From Bradyrhizobium japonicum USDA 6 (GTDB lineage: Bacteria; Pseudomonadota; Alphaproteobacteria; Rhizobiales; Xanthobacteraceae), in contig NC_017249.1 of assembly GCF_000284375.1 (NCBI RefSeq), positions 6,186,001-6,250,000 on the forward strand: a stretch of 64,000 nt of DNA, read 5' to 3'. Of the stretch, positions 28,657 to 36,173 are shown one piece after another. Within the stretch, counting starts at the first letter, position 1, and the number at the start of each line of letters is the position of its first letter. The translations under genes and the position numbers were made by a program. The notes beneath the pieces are model-generated. The model searched no databases. It saw nothing but the letters and a program-made list of their open reading frames with translations, and was not told where the DNA came from.

Positions 28657-29124
28657 CGCTGGTCCCTCATCAAATCGACCCGCACGACGGGTCCGAGTCC
28701 AACGCCTCCGACGCGAAAACAACCGCGAACGTCACCGCATGAAATGCTGCGAGAGCCGAAGGATCGTCGAACGAGTAGATAATATAGCAATAAACAATCG
28801 TAGATTGTAGAGTGCATCTTGTCTAACACTTTGTTGTCGCAACCCTCGCGATCCACCCGTCATTCGACGTCGAGTATTGTCGCCTCGTCATCGTGACGGA
28901 CAGCGGCCGATCTGGCGCCTCGTAAGGCCACCTTTGCGCCAGCGCGCTGCGCAACATCGGCGCGGCTGCCAGCCAACCGCCTAACCCCGAGCCCCGCGAA
29001 CAATCCTCGGTGTGGCATTTCCTCTATTTACAAACCGTCCAGTCGGTTTATAACAATCCCATTCCCGGATCGGGGTTGGACAAGGCTGCTCCGTGAGGTG
29101 CGGCCAAGTGGGAGATTGAGAGTC
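28657..29124. other. Divergent intergenic region
   Basis: 470 bases between the cytochrome gene and the porin gene. An AT-rich patch lies around 28780-28850. The right half carries the promoter and operator described separately. No gene is convincing on either strand. Confidence 0.5.
29027..29054 (+). promoter_or_regulatory. Candidate promoter with embedded TetR-type operator
   Basis: TTTACA (29027-29032) and TATAAC (29049-29054) are spaced 16 bases, a plausible sigma-70-type promoter 71 bases before the porin ATG. The spacer is occupied by AAACCG-TCCAGT-CGGTTT (29032-29049), an inverted repeat of the kind bound by TetR-family repressors. No tetR gene is adjacent, so a repressor encoded elsewhere would be needed. 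Confidence 0.55.
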
Positions 29125-29793
29125 ATGACTGCCAGAGCCGCCTTACGCCGCACGATGCGCGCCCTGCCCTTTGCCGCGGTATTCGCCGCGAGCAGCGCCT
29201 GCGCCGCCGACCTGTCGCCGCGCTATGCCGCGCCCTCCTCGGCCTACACGGCGCCGCAGCCGGTGTATTCGTGGACAGGTCTCTATGCGGGCTTCAACGC
29301 CGGCTACGCAGAGAGCGGCGACGACGCGTTCAATAATCTCGTCGGCATCAGCGCCGGCAAGGTCAAGGGCGCCGTCGGCGGCGTGCAGATTGGCTACAAC
29401 TACCAGCTCTCGCCGATGTTCGTGGTCGGCATCGAGAATGACTTCGAGGGCGGCGACATCAAGAACCACGACGCGCTCAACAGCGCCGCGGTGAGCATCC
29501 CCTGGTACATGACCGGCCGCGCCCGCGCCGGCATCGCGACGATGGATTCACGGCTGCTGTTCTTCGGGACCGCGGGTCTTGCCACCGGCGAGTTGAAGGA
29601 CGGGCCGATCAACAAGATGAAGATGGGCTGGACCGCGGGCGGCGGCGTCGAATGGGCGTTCCTGCCGAAATGGTCGGCCAAGGCCGAATATCTCTACACC
29701 GAGTTCAAGCACGACGATCTGCCGGACTGGAACGCCGCCAAATTCCACACCTTCCGCGTCGGCGTGAACTATCATTTCGATCTGCTCCGCTGA
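29125..29793 (+). CDS. Outer-membrane beta-barrel protein (Omp25/RopB-like)
   Basis: Porin-like protein of 222 residues. The signal peptide ends at 'SSACAAD', then 'YSWTGLYAGFNAGYA' opens the barrel as in rhizobial and brucella Omp25/Omp31 proteins. Alternating hydrophobic strands follow, with 'VGGVQIGYNYQLSPMFVVGIE' and 'WSAKAEYLYTEFKHDD'. The C-terminus 'FRVGVNYHFDLLR' ends in an amphipathic strand. ATG at 29125 was chosen with GGAGATTGAGAG upstream. It converges with dusA; a short hairpin lies between. Confidence 0.9.
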   Translation: MTARAALRRTMRALPFAAVFAASSACAADLSPRYAAPSSAYTAPQPVYSWTGLYAGFNAGYAESGDDAFNNLVGISAGKVKGAVGGVQIGYNYQLSPMFVVGIENDFEGGDIKNHDALNSAAVSIPWYMTGRARAGIATMDSRLLFFGTAGLATGELKDGPINKMKMGWTAGGGVEWAFLPKWSAKAEYLYTEFKHDDLPDWNAAKFHTFRVGVNYHFDLLR

Positions 29794-29809
29794 GGCGGAT
29801 CGACGAGGA

Positions 29810-29829
29810 GCCGGATTTTGCGATCCGGC
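29810..29829. terminator. Possible bidirectional terminator hairpin
   Basis: GCCGGAT (29810-29816) pairs with ATCCGGC (29823-29829) across a six-base loop between the convergent porin and dusA genes. There is no strong T-tract on either side, so the call is weak. Confidence 0.35.
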
Positions 29830-29845
29830 CCTTCACCCGTTTGGG

Positions 29846-30841
29846 CTAGGCCGCGGCCTCCGCCGGAGCACGCGCACCGACACGCGCGATCGCATCGCGC
29901 AGCACGTCCACGCCGGCGCCCGGCTTCACCCCCTGCTCGGCAAGATGGCGGCGAAAGGCGCGCGCGCCGGGCACGGCGTGGAACGCCCCGACGAAATGCC
30001 GCGTGATCGCATGCAGCCGCGTGCCCCGCGCAAGCTGCTGCTCGATATAGGGCATCATCGCTTCGAGCGCGTCCTGCATCGTCGCATGCGGCGCCGCTTC
30101 GCCGAAGATGTCTTGATCGACGGCGAGCAGCCGCCATGGCTCCTGATAGGCGGCGCGGCCGAGCATCACGCCGTCGACGTGCTCGAGATGCGCTTTCGCC
30201 TCGTCGACACCGGGGATGCCGCCGTTGATGATGATGGGCACATCAGGCATCGCGCGCTTGAGGCGATAGACGCGGTCATAGTCGAGCGGCGGGATGTCGC
30301 GGTTCTCCTTCGGCGACAGACCGTTGAGCCAGGCCTTGCGGGCATGCACGATCAGCGCATCGCAGCCTGAGGCGACCACTCCGCGCGCAAGCGTATCGAG
30401 CGCGACCTCCGGATCCTGATCGTCGATGCCGATGCGGCATTTGACGGTGACGGGAATGGAAACCGCGCCCTTCATCGCGTCGACACATCGCGCCACAAGC
30501 TCCGGTTCCGCCATGAGGCAGGCTCCAAAGCGGCCATCCTTCACACGATCCGACGGGCAGCCGACATTGAGGTTGATCTCGTCATAGCCGAACTCTTCGC
30601 CGATCCGCGCGGCCTGTGCGAGCTCGCGCGGATCCGACCCGCCAAGCTGAAGCGCCACCGGATGCTCGACCGCGTCGAACCCGAGCAGCCGCTCCCGGTC
30701 GCCATGAATGATGGCGCCGGTCGTCAGCATCTCCGTATAGAGCAGCGCCCGCCGCGTCAGATGGCGATGGAACACCCGACAGCGGCTATCGGTCCAGTCC
30801 ATCATCGGAGCCACGGAAAACTTTAATCTTTGTAAATTCAA
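29846..30841 (-). CDS. dusA: tRNA-dihydrouridine(20/20a) synthase DusA
   Basis: FMN enzyme that reduces U20/U20a in tRNA to dihydrouridine. The 331 residues contain 'FSVAPMMDWTDSRCR', the catalytic cysteine in 'EINLNVGCPSDRVKDGRFGACLM' and 'VTVKCRIGIDDQD', with the phosphate-binding 'IINGGIPGVDEAKAHLEHVDGVMLGRA'. No ATG is available before the conserved core; translation begins at TTG 30841 (MNLQRLKFSVAPMMD). This unusual start, together with a second copy of the 5' end at 47.2 kb, suggests that the original 5' end was displaced by an integrated element. Confidence 0.96.
   Translation of the reverse strand: MNLQRLKFSVAPMMDWTDSRCRVFHRHLTRRALLYTEMLTTGAIIHGDRERLLGFDAVEHPVALQLGGSDPRELAQAARIGEEFGYDEINLNVGCPSDRVKDGRFGACLMAEPELVARCVDAMKGAVSIPVTVKCRIGIDDQDPEVALDTLARGVVASGCDALIVHARKAWLNGLSPKENRDIPPLDYDRVYRLKRAMPDVPIIINGGIPGVDEAKAHLEHVDGVMLGRAAYQEPWRLLAVDQDIFGEAAPHATMQDALEAMMPYIEQQLARGTRLHAITRHFVGAFHAVPGARAFRRHLAEQGVKPGAGVDVLRDAIARVGARAPAEAAA
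30798..30823 (-). other. Candidate attachment-site copy in the dusA 5' end
   Basis: These 26 bases encode KFSVAPMMD of DusA. They match 47164-47189 in the same orientation at 23 of 26 positions, with two uninterrupted identical blocks (TCCATCATCGG and ACGGAAAA on the plus strand). The 5' end of dusA is a known integration target for prophages and genomic islands. This would be the junction between dusA and the 16 kb segment carrying the monooxygenase cluster. Confidence 0.6.
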
Positions 30842-31099
30842 CAGCTTGATCTTGATTTCAGCTCGCGCAGCCCACAGTACCGCTTTCGAGCTATCCCGCG
30901 CAGGTCATTGCTATACATTCATTGCCCAGGCATGCACCACTTTCAACAGAAAGAATTTCGCTTCTTGGCAGGGAGAGCACCGGGAAAGGACGACCAACCT
31001 TTGCGGTCAGTTCGGCCGCTCGGCGTGGTTGACGAAAATGGCTCTGCCATGGCCTACCGCACTCGCCGCCGCCGCGATCGTGTGCAGTAAGACGACACG

Positions 31100-31282
31100 T
31101 CACTGTGTTGCTGCGCTTCGCTCGAACGGCCTGTTTTCGGCGATGAACCTCGCCGCCAGCACCAAAGCGCCCATCGAGAACTCTTTTCCGTGCGCAGCGA
31201 TCATGCGCTCCGATAGCTCCGCCAGCTCTTTGAAGAACTGATCCTTACTTTCGGCTTCATTTGGCACTCGAGCTACAGTCAT
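31100..31282 (-). CDS. Small unknown protein in the monooxygenase segment
   Basis: A 60-residue protein, last in the minus-strand series. Sequence 'ESKDQFFKELAELSERMIAAHGKEFSMGALVLAARFIAENRPF' is largely helical and has no recognised domain or signal peptide. A very strong ribosome site (AGGAGGAAATCC before the ATG at 31282) supports it as a real gene. It starts 36 bases after the beta-propeller gene and is likely in the same operon. Confidence 0.7.
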   Translation of the reverse strand: MTVARVPNEAESKDQFFKELAELSERMIAAHGKEFSMGALVLAARFIAENRPFERSAATQ

Positions 31283-31318
31283 GGATTTCCTCCTGGTGCT
31301 CTCCGCCCCGGCTCGCTG

Positions 31319-32434
31319 TTACTTGAAGATTTGCGGCGGAAACGTCACGATCGCCGCTTCTCCGCCGCAGGTTCCGACTGCAAGATGCTGGCCATCGGCG
31401 GACCATCGAAGGGCTTGGACGGCGCCGCCACCGGGCGGTTTGACAACCAATTCGTCGGGATGTCCGATCCTCGCGACGACGACCCTGCCGTCGCTGTACC
31501 CTGCCGCGATCAGGGGACGCCCGGGGTGCACATCGACCGCCTCGACGAGGATGAATCCGCCACGACCGGTGCTGAGGCTCGTCGGCTGTTCGCTTCCGTC
31601 GTCGAGGCTGAGAACGTCCCATGCGATCATCCGATAGGCCCCGCTCGTCGCAAGAACGCGGGAGTCTGCACTCCACGAAAGAGATCCAACGCTTGCAGGA
31701 TAGCTCGGCATCCGAACGGTGCGCACATCGGAAAGGCGCAGCAACACAATTCCGGCTTCTTCGACGCACATTGCCAACCAGCTTCCATCGGGACTCCACG
31801 CCAAGCTGGAGATGAAACCCAACGCAAATGTAGCGGTGGGCTCCGGGCGGAGTCCGAAGGCACGCACAAGCAGACAACCGTCAGCTCCTATCGCGAAGCT
31901 CCGACCATCCGGCGAAACGGCCATCGCGGATGAACGCCCCCCCGCACGCTCCTGGAGCCATCCGACATCGCCGTTGGAATCGCAATATATGACCGACCCG
32001 CCGGAGGCAGCCAGAACGCCGCCAGCGTTCACCGGGGCGACGAGATCGATCGGGGGCCCTAATTTCGCGGCTTGTCGAGTGACACCGGACGCCGACACGT
32101 GCAGCAACTGACTGCCATCGCTTGCGATGAAGCCATCAGGCTCGATCGAGGCGAGATGAAGAGAGGCATCGCTGATGACGACTTTCGTCAACGGCGGGGC
32201 CGGATTCCGCCGCGGGGATATCGTCGGCCGGCCGCCGTCCAAGGCCATACGATAGCGATCCTTCGGCGGTTCGCTATCGGCCAGCGGAGCAATTGCCAAA
32301 GAGCCATCGGCAAGCGCGAATGCCACTGCCTGTCCGGCAGCGTCGAAGGTCGCGTCCGTAACGGGCGCACCCACGTTCCAATGCCGACCAAGCAAGGCAT
32401 AGAGCGTTGCCGTCTCAGCTTCCATCGTGTCCAT
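31319..32434 (-). CDS. WD40-like beta-propeller protein
   Basis: A 371-residue cytosolic protein without a signal peptide. At least four degenerate WD40-type blades are visible: 'SAMAVSPDGRSFAIGADGCLLV', 'SSLAWSPDGSWLAMCVEEAGIVLL', 'GSLSWSADSRVLATSGAYRMIAWD' and 'QALRWSADGQHLAVGTCGG'. Propellers of this kind scaffold protein complexes. It is preceded closely by the coiled-coil gene, which ends 9 bases before; a GTG at 32446 would make a GTGA overlap. ATG 32434 has a GAGG site. The partner complex is unknown; position suggests the monooxygenase system. Confidence 0.85.
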   Translation of the reverse strand: MDTMEAETATLYALLGRHWNVGAPVTDATFDAAGQAVAFALADGSLAIAPLADSEPPKDRYRMALDGGRPTISPRRNPAPPLTKVVISDASLHLASIEPDGFIASDGSQLLHVSASGVTRQAAKLGPPIDLVAPVNAGGVLAASGGSVIYCDSNGDVGWLQERAGGRSSAMAVSPDGRSFAIGADGCLLVRAFGLRPEPTATFALGFISSLAWSPDGSWLAMCVEEAGIVLLRLSDVRTVRMPSYPASVGSLSWSADSRVLATSGAYRMIAWDVLSLDDGSEQPTSLSTGRGGFILVEAVDVHPGRPLIAAGYSDGRVVVARIGHPDELVVKPPGGGAVQALRWSADGQHLAVGTCGGEAAIVTFPPQIFK

Positions 32435-32442
32435 CCGTCGCC

Positions 32443-32751
32443 TCACCTGCCGGTAGCAATACGCCTGTCGAGTTCTTCAAGGCGTCGTTCCAGCGCGGCG
32501 CATTGGACGTCGCATGCCAGCATTCCGGCCTTTGCTTCTTTCAAGCGCTCGTGCGCTTCCTCGATAGCATGGGCGAACGCATGCGAACCGCCTGTCGCCG
32601 CAATCTCCTGCTCAATTCTCTGGATCTCGAATTCTGCTCCGCCAGCAAGCTGCTGGTTCAGAAGGGTCCATGATTGCGCGGCCGATATCTGCTGAACGAC
32701 GAGCAACCGCTCCTTCAGCATTTCGACAAGGACCTCCGGATCGACATTCAT
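32443..32751 (-). CDS. Unknown coiled-coil protein
   Basis: A 102-residue protein, helical and rich in Glu, Ala and Leu ('LVEMLKERLLVVQQISAAQSW', 'EIQRIEQEIAATGGSHAFAHAIEEAHERLKEAKAG', 'ALERRLEELDRRIATG'), consistent with a coiled coil. No family is recognised. The ATG at 32751 overlaps the stop of the preceding gene (ATGA), so the two are translationally coupled. It sits between two other unknown genes downstream of the sigma-54 activator. Confidence 0.72.
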   Translation of the reverse strand: MNVDPEVLVEMLKERLLVVQQISAAQSWTLLNQQLAGGAEFEIQRIEQEIAATGGSHAFAHAIEEAHERLKEAKAGMLACDVQCAALERRLEELDRRIATGR

Positions 32752-33197
32752 GCGCCCGACTCGATTTGATCTAGGATCCGCTGGAGGCCCCGGACATCGG
32801 ATACGAAGTGTCGCTGCGCGTCGTTGACGTGAGATTGCAGCGAGTCCCACAGATCGACCCTCAGCAACCGCGCCGGATCGCCCGCCATCGTCTCGATGGT
32901 CTGCAGGCCAAACTGATGCCGCAATCCGATACCCTGCAATACGAAATCCGACAGCTCGCGTGCATGCGTTTCGACGAAAGGTCGCAGTAACGGATGTACG
33001 CCGTAGCTCATGCCGCGCTTTGCGAGCTCCGTCTCGATGAACTTGATGAAATGCCGCACCAGCAAGCTTTGGCTTTCGCCAACGAGGTGAACCACGAAAG
33101 TGACGTCGCGGTCGGCGCGCGCGAGGATCTGCGAGGCCAGCGTCGCCGCGGGTAACGGACCTTCCCCGCCCTTTTGTTCATCCCAGACAGCCGCCAT
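32748..33197 (-). CDS. Unknown protein downstream of the sigma-54 activator
   Basis: A 149-residue soluble protein with no recognised domain. Features include 'TFVVHLVGESQSLLVRHFIKFIETELAKRG', 'VHPLLRPFVETHARELSDFVLQGIGLRHQFG' and a charged C-terminus. It begins 14 bases after the activator stop and overlaps the next gene by four bases, so it is likely transcribed with the regulator. The helical content could suit a small binding partner, but function is not inferable. Confidence 0.75.
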   Translation of the reverse strand: MAAVWDEQKGGEGPLPAATLASQILARADRDVTFVVHLVGESQSLLVRHFIKFIETELAKRGMSYGVHPLLRPFVETHARELSDFVLQGIGLRHQFGLQTIETMAGDPARLLRVDLWDSLQSHVNDAQRHFVSDVRGLQRILDQIESGA

Positions 33198-33211
33198 GCC
33201 AGCCCCGATCG

Positions 33212-35332
33212 CTAGGTTCGGGAACGGTATTGGTGCAATTTTCGGTATAGCGTAGCGCGCGAAAGCCCCAGCTTTTCCGCGGCGGCGGCAATATTGCCGC
33301 CGGCGTTTGCGACGGCCCTCTCGATGGCACGACGCTCCATCTCGTCAAAGCGCGCGACCTCGTCACCCTCCGATCCCGTCGCCCTATTCTCCGACTGCAC
33401 GGAGATTGAGGGAGGTTGAGCCGGAGTGACCTCCAAGAAATCCTCTGGCAAGTCCCTGGGAGTGACGATGCCGGTTATCGTCATCAGCACGAGGTTCTCA
33501 ATCAGATTGCGCAACTCGCGAACGTTTCCCGGCCAGGAATAGCGGCGCAGTAACTCCATAGTGGCCGCCTCGAAGCGCAACGGCTGGGTGCTGTAGATCG
33601 TCGCGAATTGTCTGTTGAAGTGATCGATCAGTATCTCGACATCGCCCAGCCGCTCGCGGAGCGGTGGGATGGTGAACCTGACGACGCCGATCCGGAAGTA
33701 CAGATCTTTGCGGAAACGTCCCTCGGCCACTTCCTGCTTCAGATTCCGATTGGTCGACGCCACAAGCCGGACGTCCACCGCACGCGCCTTGCTGTCACCT
33801 AGTCTGTACACCGCACGCTCTTCCAACACACGGAGCAGGTAAGGTTGCAGGTCCATCGGCATCTCGCCGATCTCGTCGAGGCTAAGCACACCGCCATTGG
33901 CAAACTCGAATCGTCCTGGCCTCCCCTCCCGTGTGGCGCCGGTATAAGCGCCCGGTGCATGCCCGAATAACTCGCCGCCGAGCAACTCTTTCGAGACCGC
34001 ACCGCAATTGAAGGCAACAAAAGGCTCCTTGCCCGTCTTCTGACTGGCGGCATGAACCAGGCGGGCGAAGAGTTCCTTGCCGACGCCCGTTTCGCCCTCG
34101 AGCAGGATTGCTGTCCGGCCGAGCGCGGCTCGTTCAATTTTCTGCACCACCTCAAGCAATGCCTCGCTACATCCGACGATTGCTTCTTTTGCCGACATCA
34201 GGGCTGCGCGGGTTGTCGGCAACATTTCGGATGCAGCAGGATTTGTCCGCGGCTTCGAAGCAAGCACGAGCATTGCGCCCTTCACGACCCCGTCGACGAC
34301 CAGTGGCTCGATCCGCTGCTCGCGCAACTCCTCGGGTAACCCCTCGGCCAAGTCTTTGCCCAGCAGGCCTTCGCGACTTGGAAGGATCTGCGACCCAATG
34401 TTCAATTCACGAGACTGCGCGATCCGCCGCCAGCGGGCCGACGCCATATCGTTGTGATGGATGACCCGACCAAAGCGATCCAGGATCACCACGCCGTCGG
34501 CACTGCCCATCCCTGGCATTCGAGAAATGCTTGCCTCGAGCAGGCGTATTCTTTCGAGCCGAAGCTTTTCCGAGAGTGCAAGCTCAATATGATTGGCCGC
34601 GATCACCGCCAGCGCGACATTGTGACGATGAAAGATCGCCTGGGGTCCGGAAAAGTCGATGATGCCTATGATGCTGCCGTCGATCGGGCTACGAATGGGG
34701 CTACCAACGCAGGTCCAGGCCTTGATGCCCTCGGAAAAATGCTCCGCGGCGTGGACATGAACCGGTTTTCCCGTGACGAGCGCCGTGCCAATGCCGTTAG
34801 TCCCGGTCACCGTCTCTCCCCAGGCTGCGCCGACTTCGAGGCGGATATCGTGCCCGGCATCGATCGTTCGTTGATCGCCGCCGACGTCGAGGACGACACC
34901 ATTCCTGTCGGTGATGACGAGCATTGTGGCCGCATCTCCAAGCACTTCCGCGACGCGGCGGAAAGTCTGGGCGCTGGAGCCGAGCAGATCGTCATTCTTC
35001 AGACGCAGCTCATAGAGGTCATCCGGCGAAGTGATGAAGCTGCTGCCCTTGCAGTGTGCATTGACTCCCGACTTGATGCTGCGCTGCCATGATTCTTCGA
35101 TCACGCCTCGCACCAGAGCATTCTCGCGCTTCGCGTCTCCAAACGTCAGGAAGTTTTCCCACGCTCTGTTGGTCTCCCGTTCATCGTACGGCCGCCCCTG
35201 CTCCGCCTCCGCGGCATCCGGAATTTTGTAGCCTTCCAGGGAAAACGGCGGCTTAGCCATGAACGTTTCCGTCAGCATTGGAGCACCGAACCTATATTGG
35301 CAAACAGCAGCTTGATCGGCAGAAAACGACAT
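33212..35332 (-). CDS. mimR: Sigma-54-dependent activator (AcoR/MimR-like)
   Basis: Enhancer-binding activator, about 706 residues. The N-terminal GAF-like sensor (about 80 to 300, 'GAAWGETVTGTNGIGTALVTGKPVHVHAAEHF') resembles AcoR. The AAA+ domain has Walker A 'LEGETGVGKELFARLVH', the sigma-54 contact loop as GAYTGA ('GHAPGAYTGATREG', usually GAFTGA) and Walker B 'LSLDEIGEM'. The C-terminal Fis-type helix-turn-helix ends 'NIAAAAEKLGLSRATLYRKLHQY'. In Mycobacterium the homologous MimR activates mimABCD. The start is unsure: ATGs at 35332, 35278 and 35260 all have weak ribosome sites. Likely sites of action are the sigma-54 promoters at 44534 and 46471. Confidence 0.93.
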   Translation of the reverse strand: MSFSADQAAVCQYRFGAPMLTETFMAKPPFSLEGYKIPDAAEAEQGRPYDERETNRAWENFLTFGDAKRENALVRGVIEESWQRSIKSGVNAHCKGSSFITSPDDLYELRLKNDDLLGSSAQTFRRVAEVLGDAATMLVITDRNGVVLDVGGDQRTIDAGHDIRLEVGAAWGETVTGTNGIGTALVTGKPVHVHAAEHFSEGIKAWTCVGSPIRSPIDGSIIGIIDFSGPQAIFHRHNVALAVIAANHIELALSEKLRLERIRLLEASISRMPGMGSADGVVILDRFGRVIHHNDMASARWRRIAQSRELNIGSQILPSREGLLGKDLAEGLPEELREQRIEPLVVDGVVKGAMLVLASKPRTNPAASEMLPTTRAALMSAKEAIVGCSEALLEVVQKIERAALGRTAILLEGETGVGKELFARLVHAASQKTGKEPFVAFNCGAVSKELLGGELFGHAPGAYTGATREGRPGRFEFANGGVLSLDEIGEMPMDLQPYLLRVLEERAVYRLGDSKARAVDVRLVASTNRNLKQEVAEGRFRKDLYFRIGVVRFTIPPLRERLGDVEILIDHFNRQFATIYSTQPLRFEAATMELLRRYSWPGNVRELRNLIENLVLMTITGIVTPRDLPEDFLEVTPAQPPSISVQSENRATGSEGDEVARFDEMERRAIERAVANAGGNIAAAAEKLGLSRATLYRKLHQYRSRT

Positions 35333-35380
35333 GGGCCGGACCAACGAGATCGATGTTCTCGGCGGCCCGGCTTACGAAGA

Positions 35381-35875
35381 TCATTCGACGGTTCTGGCAA
35401 TAGCGTCCAAGCCGAGACGGCCTGAGATGATCTGCTCCAGGCGCGCTTCCGACGTCTCGTCGGGAACGCTCACTCCCTCGAGGTCGATCAGGACCTTGCA
35501 CAATTCGTCGTCGAGCGGCTCGAAGATCCCATTCTCGCGTGTCGCCAAAGCGAAACATCGCGATTGGCCGCTGCCGCGCAATTCACCGACAAAATGGAGC
35601 TGTCGCCCCGACGCGAGATCGGCAATCACGACGCGGCCGTTATAGCTGATCCGCACATAGGGTTCGACCTCTTTCGGACGAGCCGGAGGCGTGGACCAGA
35701 GCTTGCCTGATGGCTGGGGCTCAATGGGCGGCGTCGGATTGCGCAACTCCTGCCAACGCCCGAGCGTCAGATGGTTGGCGAGCGAGTTGATCTTCGTGCG
35801 GTTCTTCTGAAGGAAGTCCTTCGCCTTGAGCTCTTCGCGATGCGGACCATCACGTTTGGAGATGATGTAGGCCAT
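35381..35875 (-). CDS. Unknown protein between groEL and activator
   Basis: A 164-residue cytosolic protein with a strong AGGAGGAAACGGG ribosome site. The N-terminal basic helical segment ('HREELKAKDFLQKNRTKINSLANHLTLGRWQELRN') is followed by a Pro-rich linker and a beta-rich part ('PYVRISYNGRVVIADLASGRQLHFVGELRG'). I recognise no family. It begins 298 bases after groEL, so it may have its own promoter; the activator follows after about 50 bases. Candidate accessory component of the monooxygenase system. Confidence 0.78.
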   Translation of the reverse strand: MAYIISKRDGPHREELKAKDFLQKNRTKINSLANHLTLGRWQELRNPTPPIEPQPSGKLWSTPPARPKEVEPYVRISYNGRVVIADLASGRQLHFVGELRGSGQSRCFALATRENGIFEPLDDELCKVLIDLEGVSVPDETSEARLEQIISGRLGLDAIARTVE

Positions 35876-36173
35876 GTCCCGTTTCCTCCTGCCCCGCTGG
35901 TCGGACCGTGGAGGCTTGTTGCATCGCCTCCTTCGGCCCATGCCGGAGCTTCCAAGATTGTAACTCGTTCTAGACCGTTGTCACCGTCCAATCACTCCGC
36001 GATAGTCAGGGCGTCGCCACCACCTGGCGCTTCACCCCGACCTCGACGACGGAGCCGGAAATTACGGCTCGGAAGCACAGCGCCGCAAAAAAGACCCACC
36101 TGTGATAGTGCATCATCCGAGCGCCGGATCCTTAGGCACCGCCCTGGCGCAACGCGAACCGCGTTCAAGTGGT
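35876..36173. other. Intergenic region between groEL and the next gene
   Basis: Roughly 300 bases. A small inverted repeat (AACGCG at 36151-36156 with CGCGTT at 36160-36165) just after groEL might be a weak terminator, with no T-tract. Otherwise only the ribosome site for the next gene is evident. Confidence 0.4.

Noticed and set aside
30842..31099. Integrase remnant next to dusA, expected for a dusA island
   Set aside because: Translations of all frames in this stretch show no tyrosine-recombinase motif (no R...HxxR...Y pattern).
31100..31282. Toxin or antitoxin identity for the 60-residue protein
   Set aside because: No partner gene and no toxin-antitoxin motif; its ribosome site and position fit the accessory operon better.
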